A DNA stretch of 64,000 bases, taken from Mycolicibacterium sp. TY81. GTDB taxonomy: Bacteria > Actinomycetota > Actinomycetes > Mycobacteriales > Mycobacteriaceae. The stretch spans positions 496,001-560,000 of the forward strand of contig NZ_AP023362.1 in NCBI RefSeq assembly GCF_018326285.1, given 5' to 3'. Of this stretch, positions 32,959-39,983 are shown one piece after another. The notes under the pieces were generated by a model. That model ran no database searches and was not told where the DNA came from. It worked only from the letters and a program-made list of their open reading frames with translations. How positions within the stretch are numbered: position 1 is the first letter of the stretch; every line of letters begins with the position of its first letter. The position numbers and the translations under genes were made by a program.

Positions 32959-33362
32959 TGGCCCGCCCGAAGCGACTACAGAGCGACTACGCGCACCTTC
33001 CCGGCCTGCGCGAGCATCTGCGCGAATCCTTCGCGCGTGACGCGGAGTGCGACCCGCGGTTGTATCTTCCGCCAACCGGTGAAGACCGCCAGGCGAGCAA
33101 GGTCGAAATGGCGCGACTTAGCGAGACCTCACGGGTGTCGCAATCGGCCCGCCGGATGCTGCGGATGCTGGACGACGGAGAGGCCGTCACCGTGCCGTCG
33201 TGGTACGTCGGCGGCAATTACTACCCCGGAGCACGCCAGATTCCGTGGATCGCGGACCGGAGCACTCCGTTTATCACCGTCGACCGGTTCGACCGAGTGA
33301 CCCCGATGCCGCCATTCGGCCGGGCAATACCGGGGGTACGCACTACGTCACCTGACTGCTGA
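32958..33362 (+). CDS. Unknown protein coupled to the terminase-like gene
   Basis: A 134-aa basic protein starting within the stop of the terminase-like gene, so translationally coupled. The N-terminus is helical and Arg-rich (ARPKRLQSDYAHLPGLREHLRESFARDAECDPRLYLP); the middle (SQSARRMLRMLDDGEAVTVPSWYVGGNYYPGARQIPWIADR) contains a strand-turn pattern. No family recognised. Coupling suggests a packaging or morphogenesis role, by position only. Confidence 0.5.
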   Translation: MARPKRLQSDYAHLPGLREHLRESFARDAECDPRLYLPPTGEDRQASKVEMARLSETSRVSQSARRMLRMLDDGEAVTVPSWYVGGNYYPGARQIPWIADRSTPFITVDRFDRVTPMPPFGRAIPGVRTTSPDC

Positions 33363-33375
33363 GCATTGTCGGTCG

Positions 33376-33392
33376 GGTGAAGCAGAATCGGT
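33376..33392 (+). promoter_or_regulatory. Leaderless-type promoter repeat before zinc-ribbon gene copy 1
   Basis: The 17-mer GGTGAAGCAGAATCGGT occurs here and again at 37840-37856, each just before a zinc-ribbon gene. Its CAGAAT (-10-like) lies 7 bp from each start codon (ATG 33396, GTG 37860), the spacing of leaderless mycobacterial promoters. No Shine-Dalgarno is seen. Confidence 0.5.
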
Positions 33393-34139
33393 CCTATGGC
33401 CACCATCTTGAAGCCGAAGCCCGGTGAATCGCTGGCTGAACTGTGTCCCGGGATCGCCGAGGAGTGGCATCCGACTTTGAACGGCGAACTAACTGCTTAC
33501 GACGTGCGGCTCGGTTGCAACGCTGAAGTGTGGTGGCTGTGCTCCACGTGTGGCCATGAATGGCAGAACAAGGTGTACGCCCGTGGGACGCAGGGCCGAG
33601 GATGCCCGCCGTGCGGCATCGCGCGTAGGACAGCATCGGCGGCGAAGCCCAAACCCGGTGAATCGCTTGCCGAAGCCGCTCCGCACGTAGCTGCCGAATG
33701 GCATCCCACGCTGAACGGCGACCTGACGCCGGCGCAGGTCCGAGTCGGCAGCGGCAAGATGGCTTGGTGGAAGTGCGCAAGATGCCAGCACGAATGGAAG
33801 ACGACGATCTGTCGTCGAACGACCCAAGGCGGCACAGGTTGTCGGGAGTGCTGGCTGGTGCGCAAAGCGATCTTGCGGTCAACGCCGAAGCCCGGTCAGA
33901 GCTTTGGCGACCAATTCCCGGGGCCGGCAGCTGAGTGGCATCCGACCCGTAACGGCGACCTCACTCCTTGGCAAGTGAAACCGGGCAGCAACAGACGGGT
34001 TTGGTGGTTGTGTGGAGACGGTCACGAATGGGACGTGTCGCCTAGCAACCGCCGCAGGGGTGAGCGTTGTCCGACGTGCGCGGAATTGCAGCGGTCCATT
34101 ACGAAGTGGGTCTGCTGCACGATCAGGTGACAGTTTCGG

Positions 34140-34997
34140 TCACGCGGCCTGACTGGCCGGTGTGGTCATGATTGCTTCGAATTCGATCGGGGTCAACCGC
34201 CCGAGGCCGGACTGGCGGCGGCGCCGGTGGTAGGTGCGCTCGATCCAGGTGACGATCGCGATGCGGAGTTGTTCTCGGGTGTCCCAGCGGCGGCGGTCGA
34301 GCACGTTCTTCTGCAGCAGGCTAAAGAAGCTCTCCATGGCGGCGTTGTCGCCGGCGGCTCCGACACGGCCCATAGAGCCGACCATCTCGTGTTGATTCAA
34401 GGCGTGTACGAATTTCCTTGACCGGAACTGAGATCCGCGATCCGAGTGCAGAATGCACCCCGCGACATCTCCGCGTCGGGCTACCGCGCTGTGTAGTGCC
34501 CGGATGGCCAGTTGTGACTTCATTCGGGAGTCGATGCTGTAGCCGACGATCCGGTTGGAGAACACGTCCTTAATCGCACAGAGGTAGAGCTTGCCCTCAC
34601 CGGTGCGGTGCTCAGTGATGTCACTGAGCCACAACTGATTTGGCCCTTCAGCGGTGAAGTCACGCTCGACAAGATCGTCGTGCACCGGCGGCCCGACTTT
34701 GCCGTTCTTGCCGCGTTTCTTACCAAACACGCTCCACAGTCGATTCTGCGAGCAGATCCGCCATGCGGTGCGCTCGGCCATCGGCTCGCCGGCATCGCGC
34801 GCCTCCTCCACGAGGTAGCGGTAGCCGAACTCCGGATCGTCTGCGTGCGCGTCGAACAGCGCATTGGCGCGGTAGGCCTCGATGAGTTCGGCCTCGGTGA
34901 TGGGGTCGGCCAGCCAGCGGTAATACGGTTGGCGGGAGAGCTTGAGTACCCGGCACGTCACCGCGACGGGGATCCCGTCGGCGGCGAGCTCTTTCAC
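34140..34997 (-). CDS. IS3-family transposase OrfB
   Basis: A 285-aa DDE transposase with the HTH_21-like start (AYRANALFDAHADDPEFGYRYLVEEARDAGEPMAERTAWRIC) and the rve integrase core: first Asp in LWLSDITEH, second in LHSDRGSQF, Glu in NAAMESFFSLLQKN. The C-terminus YHRRRRQSGLGRLTPIEFE is typical. It overlaps orfA by four bases, so the active OrfAB is presumably made by frameshifting. All catalytic residues intact; probably still mobile. Confidence 0.93.
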   Translation of the reverse strand: MKELAADGIPVAVTCRVLKLSRQPYYRWLADPITEAELIEAYRANALFDAHADDPEFGYRYLVEEARDAGEPMAERTAWRICSQNRLWSVFGKKRGKNGKVGPPVHDDLVERDFTAEGPNQLWLSDITEHRTGEGKLYLCAIKDVFSNRIVGYSIDSRMKSQLAIRALHSAVARRGDVAGCILHSDRGSQFRSRKFVHALNQHEMVGSMGRVGAAGDNAAMESFFSLLQKNVLDRRRWDTREQLRIAIVTWIERTYHRRRRQSGLGRLTPIEFEAIMTTPASQAA

Positions 34998-35302
34998 GAG
35001 CGGGTAGACCCTTTTCCCGGCAGATTGGCCTGCGATAAATACGCTGCGGCCCGACGCAGCACCTCGTTCTCTTGCTCTAGCAGTTTGATCCGCCGTCGGG
35101 CTTCGCGCAGCTCACCGGACTCGCTGGCGCTCTTGCCGGGCTTGGTGCCTTCGTCGATGTCGGCCTGACGGAGCCATTTCTGCAGCGTCATCGGGTGCAC
35201 TCCGAAATCGGTGGCGATCTGCTCGATCGTTACACCGTCATCGCGGTTGCGAGCGACCCGGACGACGTCGTCGCGGAACTCGCGGGGGTAGGGCCTTGCC
35301 AT
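34994..35302 (-). CDS. IS3-family transposase OrfA
   Basis: A 102-aa protein from ATG 35302 (MARPYPREFRDDVVRVARNRDDGV). HTH_Tnp_1 domain: TIEQIATDFGVHPMTLQKWLRQADID, then a leucine-zipper segment ELREARRRIKLLEQENEVLRRAAAYL. It binds the IS ends and regulates transposition. Longer in-frame start at 35353 is not needed. Confidence 0.92.
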   Translation of the reverse strand: MARPYPREFRDDVVRVARNRDDGVTIEQIATDFGVHPMTLQKWLRQADIDEGTKPGKSASESGELREARRRIKLLEQENEVLRRAAAYLSQANLPGKGSTRS

Positions 35303-36033
35303 GGGGACATCCTTCCAGCCCGCCCATGCTGGGCAAGCCAACTCAGATGTCACCTATTCGTGCAGCAGACCCAGTCGACGCCCAAGGTGGGCCGGTCGCT
35401 TGCCGATGTGCGCCCGGATATCGCCGCCGAATGGCATCCGACGAAGAACGCGCCAACTACCGCGGCCGATGTCAACCCGGGCAGCAAGAAGCCTCGGTGG
35501 TGGCTGTGTGGGAAGTGCGCCTTATCGATATCGCACCAAGAGCCTGGCGAGCGAATGCCCAGACGTGGCAATGGAGTTCGACCCGAAAAAGAACAATGGA
35601 GTAAAGCCAGAGGAAGTGCATCCGGGTAGCAACACCAAGTTCATATGGACCTGTCGAGACTGTGGCCACGAATGGTCGTCGATGGTTTGGATTCGCAGTG
35701 CTGGACACGGTTGTCCCAAGTGCTCGCGGAAACGCGGTGCGGCAAAGCGGGCTCTACCACCACCCGGCGGATCGTTCGCTGACCTATTTCCTGTGCCCGC
35801 GGTCGAATGGCACCCCACGCGCAACGCCCCATTGACGGCTCACGACGTGCGCCCGGCTAGTGACAGGCTCGTTTGGTGGCAGTGCAAGCGCGGACATGAA
35901 TGGCAGGCAAGGGTGGTCGATCGCCGGAAATTCGGACGGTGCCGGGAATGTCGCGCAGAGGGTCACCGCTAGGTCGACGACATTTTGCGACCGGGTGGCA
36001 GCCCACGGTTGTGGGCGTCGACGTCGCCCGGCC

Positions 36034-36813
36034 TCAGCTCCGGCAGGAATCGCAGGGCATTGGTTTGAGTGCGATATCCCATGAAAAGCGACCATGCTCG
36101 TTACTGCCATGCATCGCCATGCGAGGGTGCGTCGCACCCACGACCCGCGGGTCCTTCTGCACCAACGCAATCCGCGCATCTACGTCGGCGCTGACTTCTG
36201 CTGGAACTTCGAAGACCTCGGCCAGCAACAGGACGGCCCTGCCGTCGACCAACGTAAATCCTCCAATTGGCACCATTCCGCCCATGTTCACGGGCTGATC
36301 ATGAACGCGAGAGAAGACAATATGCACGGCTATCGCCTTACCGACTGGGGCCGCGGGGACCCACACCAACTCTTTCGGAAACGTCTCCCGAAAGTCGCCC
36401 AGGTCTTGAGTGCGCATCCGAACGGAATAGCCGAGGGTCATTCGGCTATCGCCGTGCTCGGTCGCTTCCTGCCATTGGTCGAGAATTCTGTTTGGTTGGT
36501 CCGTGTACTTCTGCGCGAGTTCGGAATTCAGGAACTGGTGTCGCCAGTCTCCCGTCTCATGGAGGCTGATTTTCTGGGTATCGGCAATATCCCGTGCTGT
36601 GACGTAAACATCAAAAGTGTTGCGATTCGCCCAAACTCGCCAGACGGCGGAGTGGGACCCCGCTGGATCGCCAACGCAGAACCGGACGACTCCTCCAGGG
36701 CCACTCAGTACGACATCGTGTTGTTGGCCATCAGCGGTCCAGAGACTCAGAGTCATAGGCTTTTTCGCGTCGCCGTCCTTGTTCTGTACTTGATCGCTCA
36801 CAGCGGACCCCAT
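36034..36813 (-). CDS. Unknown soluble protein in element cargo
   Basis: A 259-aa protein without signal or membrane segment. The N-terminal part is beta-rich (MTLSLWTADGQQHDVVLSGPGGVVRFCVGDPAGSHSAVWRVWANRNTFDVYVTARDIADTQKISLHETGDWRHQF), which recurs in actinobacterial hypothetical proteins, often near mobile elements. The middle is a helical insertion (LAQKYTDQPNRILDQWQEAT). No catalytic motif is recognised. It overlaps the upstream DUF732 gene by 16 bases on the minus strand and lies between the two zinc-ribbon paralogues. Confidence 0.65.
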   Translation of the reverse strand: MGSAVSDQVQNKDGDAKKPMTLSLWTADGQQHDVVLSGPGGVVRFCVGDPAGSHSAVWRVWANRNTFDVYVTARDIADTQKISLHETGDWRHQFLNSELAQKYTDQPNRILDQWQEATEHGDSRMTLGYSVRMRTQDLGDFRETFPKELVWVPAAPVGKAIAVHIVFSRVHDQPVNMGGMVPIGGFTLVDGRAVLLLAEVFEVPAEVSADVDARIALVQKDPRVVGATHPRMAMHGSNEHGRFSWDIALKPMPCDSCRS

Positions 36814-37097
36814 GGTCCCTTTTCTGGGCAGTAGGCCCGAATGCCGTCCGCGACAAGGTTGCCCGCCTGATCGGCGGACAGCCCACGAGCACGTAGCCCG
36901 ATGATGAAACCGGTCATCCCGATACCGCCGTAGTTGTCACATGCTGAATGACCGTCGGCCACGAGCTGGCCAGGATCGCCCTGTATTCCGTTGGCCTGCA
37001 ACGCGGCAAGGAATTTGGCATCAGGGGTATCCGCGTGAGCCAGCGGGGTGGCGCATACTAGCGCGAGCACGATACCGGCCGCTGCTTCGCGGGTCAT
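36798..37097 (-). CDS. Secreted DUF732 protein (element copy 2)
   Basis: A 99-aa protein. Signal peptide MTREAAAGIVLALVCATPLAHA, then the DUF732 domain: DAKFLAALQANGIQGDPGQLVADGHSACDNYGGIGMTGFIIGLRARGLSADQAGNLVADGIRAYCP with the conserved Cys pair. The start overlaps the preceding 68-aa gene by ATGA, and the end overlaps the gene below by 16 bases, so the three form one minus-strand unit. Confidence 0.83.
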   Translation of the reverse strand: MTREAAAGIVLALVCATPLAHADTPDAKFLAALQANGIQGDPGQLVADGHSACDNYGGIGMTGFIIGLRARGLSADQAGNLVADGIRAYCPEKGPWGPL

Positions 37098-37300
37098 GAC
37101 GTCACCACCCGGAGCCGTGGGCGCCCCGGAGGTATGTCATTCGACGGCTGCACCAGGTGGCCAGCGGCTGCGTCTATCAAGGCAATGGCCGCTTGGAGTA
37201 GTTCGGCTGGCCATGTCTCCATCGGGTAGGCGTCGAGCTTGTCGGCCAGCTCGGCGCGCAGGTACTCAACCGGTGGCGCCGGGGTGTTGATCGTTGTCAT
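37094..37300 (-). CDS. Small acidic protein upstream of DUF732 copy 2
   Basis: A 68-aa protein from ATG 37300 (MTTINTPAPPVEYLRAELADKLDAYPMETWPAELLQAAIALIDAAAGHL). Two predicted helices. A longer in-frame version to 37420 is less likely. First gene of the minus-strand cargo unit, divergent from DUF732 copy 3. No known family. Confidence 0.5.
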   Translation of the reverse strand: MTTINTPAPPVEYLRAELADKLDAYPMETWPAELLQAAIALIDAAAGHLVQPSNDIPPGRPRLRVVTS

Positions 37301-37480
37301 GTTCGCCAGTGTGCGACTGACTCGGCGCGTTGGGTAGACCATTCCCAATCTTGGATATTGGCCAAGCGCCAAGGCGGCCTGACGCGCGTTGCAGTGGCTC
37401 GCCAATTTGTCGGTCAGCAACCAGCAGAATTACTGTCAGACCTGGTCAAACTCGGCTGAGCTGGCGTAGTCTCAATCGCT

Positions 37481-37789
37481 ATGAAGACTTTGCTGGCAAT
37501 GGCTGTTGCTGGCGCGGCGGTTGTGTTGGCCGCACCGGCTCATGCCGATGACGATGACGCGATATTCCTCCAGGTGATTCACCACTACGGGATTACGTTT
37601 CCCACCAATGCGAGCGCGGTGAGCGCTGCCCGGTTCGTGTGCAGCCAGATCGACTCTGGCTGGACCCCGGCCGAGGTCTCGATGAAGGTGTACAACATCA
37701 CCAACAAGACGGTTACCGCGGATGACGCCGGGTACTTTGTGGGCGCGTCTGTGGCGGCCTACTGCCCGGAGTATAAGGACCAGCTCTAG
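37481..37789 (+). CDS. Secreted DUF732 protein (element copy 3)
   Basis: A 102-aa exported protein. Signal peptide MKTLLAMAVAGAAVVLAAPAHA, then DUF732: DDAIFLQVIHHYGITFPTNASAVSAARFVCSQIDSGWTPAEVSMKVYNITNKTVTADDAGYFVGASVAAYCPEY, with the Cys pair. TAGTCT (37467-37472), eight bases before ATG 37481, could be a -10 of a leaderless promoter. Followed 70 bp later by the intact zinc-ribbon/nuclease gene, same direction. Confidence 0.83.
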   Translation: MKTLLAMAVAGAAVVLAAPAHADDDDAIFLQVIHHYGITFPTNASAVSAARFVCSQIDSGWTPAEVSMKVYNITNKTVTADDAGYFVGASVAAYCPEYKDQL

Positions 37790-37839
37790 CTCGCTTGCGC
37801 CTTGGTCTAGCGAGTGAAAGTGACGCGCGTGCTCGGCCT

Positions 37840-37856
37840 GGTGAAGCAGAATCGGT
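37840..37856 (+). promoter_or_regulatory. Leaderless-type promoter repeat before zinc-ribbon/nuclease gene
   Basis: Same 17-mer as at 33376-33392, with CAGAAT 7 bp from GTG 37860. Conservation of the promoter outside the coding sequence shows that both paralogues were duplicated with their control region. Confidence 0.5.
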
Positions 37857-37859
37857 GCT

Positions 37860-39662
37860 GTGGCCGCCATCTTGAAGCCGAAACCCGGCGAGTCACTGGC
37901 TGATCTGCGACCCGATGTTGCAGCGGAGTGGCACCCGACGCTGAATGGTGGTCTGACCGCGTACGACGTGCGGCCTGGATGCAATGCCGACGTGTGGTGG
38001 CGGTGCTCGACTTGCGGGCACGAGTGGAAGAACAAGGTGTACAAGCGTGGGACGGCGGGCAGGGGGTGCCCACCGTGCGGGATAGCGCGGCGTGCTGCTG
38101 CGGCGGCGAAGCCCAGGCCGGGAGAATCGCTTGCCGAGGCGGCGCCTGACGTCGCCGCCGAATGGCACCCCACACTCAATGATGGCCTGACGCCAGCGGA
38201 GGTACGAGTCGGCAGCGGACGGGCCGTCTGGTGGAAATGTTCGCGCTGCCAACACGAATGGCAAGCTGCTGTTAACAAGCGCAGCCAGGTCGGCATCGGC
38301 TGCCACAAATGCGCGGTCGCACACCGCGCCGTCTTGCGATCAACCCCTAAGCGCGGCAACAGTTTTGCCGATAGATTCCCCGAAGCGGCGGCCGAGTGGC
38401 ATCCCACAAAGAACGGCCACCTGACTGCACACGATGTTCGGCCAGCGAGCAGCAAACGGGTTTGGTGGCTATGCAGTGAGGGGCACGAGTGGACCGTATC
38501 GCCGAGCAACCGCCAACGAGGGGAGCAGTGCCCCGAATGCGACGAGGCCAGACGTGCAATCGCGAAATCAACGCCCAAGGCGGGCCGGTCGCTGGCTGAC
38601 CTGTACCCCGATGTCGCTGTGGAGTGGCACCCCACAAAGAATGCGCCGCTAACGGCGGCCGACGTGAATCCTGGCGCCAGACAACACAGGTGGTGGCAGT
38701 GCAGGGCGGCCGGGCATGTGTGGGCCGCGCCGCCTTACAAGCGTGTGGACCGTGGCGACGGTTGCCCGGAATGTTCGACCATCGGTGTTTCGGCGCGCCA
38801 GCTTAGGCTTGAATACGAATTGGCCGCGGCTGGACTGGCTGTTGCACATGGCCATCCTCCAATACCTGTGAAGCACCGGCGGCCGGTCCGGGCTGACATC
38901 GTTATACCCAGTCTCGGCATAGTCGTGGAATACGACGGTGTGCGATTCCATGCCGACCTGGACCGCCGAGACCGAGCACAAACCGACGCGCTCAATGCGG
39001 CAGGTTGGACGGTTCTACGTGTCCGCGAACTGCCGTTGCACAGCGTTGGCGGGTATGAGGTCTTCGTATCGCCCACCGAGCCGATAAAGACAGTGACCGT
39101 GAAGGTGTTGCAGGAGCTAGCGGAAATCGGTTGCGTGGCAGAACGATTCGATGACTACTTGCGCGATCTGCAAGTGTGGGCTGAAGCCGCCGCCAATCAA
39201 GCAATATACAGGCACCGCGCGGTTAGTCTCGCGACCGAGTTTCCGGCAATCGCCGCGGAGTTGGACCCTGCTAAGAACGACGGCATCACTGCCGACCGCA
39301 TCCACCCTGGCAGCAAGACGAAATTTGTGTGGACGTGCTCGGAATGCTCCAACGAATGGCGGTCGCAGGTAGGTATTCGCACCCGTGGCAGCGGATGCCC
39401 GCGATGCGGTTACCGGACGGTGGCGCGTAAGCGGTCAGCACCGCAGGCAGGCGAGTCGTTCGCTGACCTGTTTCCCGATGCGGCGAGAGAATGGCACCCG
39501 ACTAGGAACGGTGAGCTGACGCCGGACCAACTGCGCCCGGCAAGCGGTGTGCGCGCGTGGTGGCTGTGCTCACGGGGACACGAGTGGCGAGCCGTGGTTG
39601 CAACTCGCAGAAGCAGCGGGTGCCCAGAGTGCTACGGCGCGCGCCGAGCCCATCGGGACTAG
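37860..39662 (+). CDS. Six-zinc-ribbon protein with internal Vsr/DUF559-like nuclease domain
   Basis: A 600-aa protein from GTG 37860. Four zinc-ribbon repeats occupy about residues 5-310, each of the form KPG-S-AD-x-P-x-A-EWHPT-N, then WW-x-C-x2-C/G-HEW, then GCP-x-C (DUF4379-like, PF14311). A nuclease domain spans about 312-415: Glu318 (LRLEYEL), Asp346 (RADIVIP), Glu357-Tyr-Asp359 (VVEYDG) and His364 (RFHAD), then GWTVLRVRE, as in Vsr mismatch-nick and DUF559 endonuclease folds. Two more ribbons follow (460-600). The ribbons probably recognise nucleic acid and the middle domain cuts it. It stands next to attR, the usual cargo position, suggesting a defence or competition role (inference). 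Copy 1 at 33396 is dead. Confidence 0.78.
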   Translation: MAAILKPKPGESLADLRPDVAAEWHPTLNGGLTAYDVRPGCNADVWWRCSTCGHEWKNKVYKRGTAGRGCPPCGIARRAAAAAKPRPGESLAEAAPDVAAEWHPTLNDGLTPAEVRVGSGRAVWWKCSRCQHEWQAAVNKRSQVGIGCHKCAVAHRAVLRSTPKRGNSFADRFPEAAAEWHPTKNGHLTAHDVRPASSKRVWWLCSEGHEWTVSPSNRQRGEQCPECDEARRAIAKSTPKAGRSLADLYPDVAVEWHPTKNAPLTAADVNPGARQHRWWQCRAAGHVWAAPPYKRVDRGDGCPECSTIGVSARQLRLEYELAAAGLAVAHGHPPIPVKHRRPVRADIVIPSLGIVVEYDGVRFHADLDRRDRAQTDALNAAGWTVLRVRELPLHSVGGYEVFVSPTEPIKTVTVKVLQELAEIGCVAERFDDYLRDLQVWAEAAANQAIYRHRAVSLATEFPAIAAELDPAKNDGITADRIHPGSKTKFVWTCSECSNEWRSQVGIRTRGSGCPRCGYRTVARKRSAPQAGESFADLFPDAAREWHPTRNGELTPDQLRPASGVRAWWLCSRGHEWRAVVATRRSSGCPECYGARRAHRD

Positions 39663-39762
39663 ATCAAGGCCACCAACCGCGCGCCATTGGGGCACCGAGA
39701 CAGTCATCGCTGAAGGCCAATTGCACGAATCTCGCACGGACCTGCATACACGCTGGTCAGGA

Positions 39763-39788
39763 AGTGCCCCCGGCAGGATTCGAACCTG
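39763..39788 (-). repeat. attR (within tRNA-Arg)
   Basis: Exact 26-bp match to 24706-24731, covering the T-arm and 3' acceptor strand of the tRNA plus two bases. Integration here leaves the tRNA intact. Confidence 0.92.
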
Positions 39789-39837
39789 CGGCCTTCTGCT
39801 CCGGAGGCAGACGCTCTATCCCCTGAGCTACGGGGGC
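39765..39837 (-). tRNA. tRNA-Arg (anticodon CCG)
   Basis: A 73-nt cloverleaf. Acceptor GCCCCCG pairs with CGGGGGC before discriminator A; the D arm contains GCTCAGGGGATAGAGC; the anticodon stem TCTGC/GCAGA surrounds loop CTCCGGA with anticodon CCG; the T arm is GCAGG-TTCGAAT-CCTGC. No encoded CCA. It reads Arg codon CGG and serves as integration target of the 15-kb element. Confidence 0.96.
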
Positions 39838-39983
39838 GCTTGATGCTGGCGAGCCAGCGGCGCCGTTGGGCGATCACAGACTAGCGCATCGGTGGCCCGC
39901 CTCCCGAATCGGTGCGGACTGCCTACCGACCAGCAGGTGACCGATGACAAGCCTGAGCAGCTCAGCCCATAGGATGGACCCCC

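Larger units (their letters stand above)
34108..35372. mobile_element. IS3-family insertion sequence, 1265 bp
   Basis: Ends are inverted repeats beginning GGGTCTGCTGCACGA (34108-34132 and 35348-35372, 23 of 25 matching), flanked by the 3-bp duplication AGT (34105-34107 and 35373-35375). Two minus-strand genes, orfA and orfB, as in the IS3 family. Removing element plus one AGT restores the zinc-ribbon reading frame. Confidence 0.92.
33396..35972 (+). pseudogene. Zinc-ribbon/nuclease gene copy 1, disrupted
   Basis: Paralogue of the intact gene at 37860, broken twice. (1) An IS3-family element with AGT duplication splits it after the third zinc-ribbon repeat; removing it restores ITKSTPKVGRSLADVRPD. 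(2) After the fourth repeat (WWLCGKC, near 35515) the frame jumps to YRYRTKSLASECPDVAMEFDPKKN. The jump matches the intact copy with about 500 bp missing, exactly the nuclease domain. Two C-terminal zinc-ribbon repeats remain, ending 35972. The nuclease is gone, so only a zinc-ribbon remnant could be made. The N-terminal 240 residues remain readable as three ribbons from ATG 33396 to a stop in the IS (34130). Confidence 0.82.
24706..39788. mobile_element. 15.06-kb integrative element in tRNA-Arg(CCG), phage-satellite-like
   Basis: Bounded by a 26-bp exact repeat (24706-24731 and 39763-39788) that is the 3' end of tRNA-Arg. The intact tRNA is at the right end, the leftover tRNA 3' end at the left, and the tyrosine integrase is next to the left end. 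Content: integrase, excisionase, replication-type ATPase, small HTH/Zn proteins, WhiB, a P27-like terminase small subunit, no virion structural genes, and cargo of zinc-ribbon/nuclease and DUF732 genes. Size and content resemble a phage-inducible island (inference). It also contains a secondary IS3-family insertion; without it the element is about 13.8 kb. Confidence 0.88.

Noticed and set aside
34105..35375. Single-base target duplication of the IS3-family element
   Set aside because: An initial reading with ends at TGGG gave a 1-bp overlap; setting the ends at GGGTCTG gives a clean AGT duplication and restores the frame.
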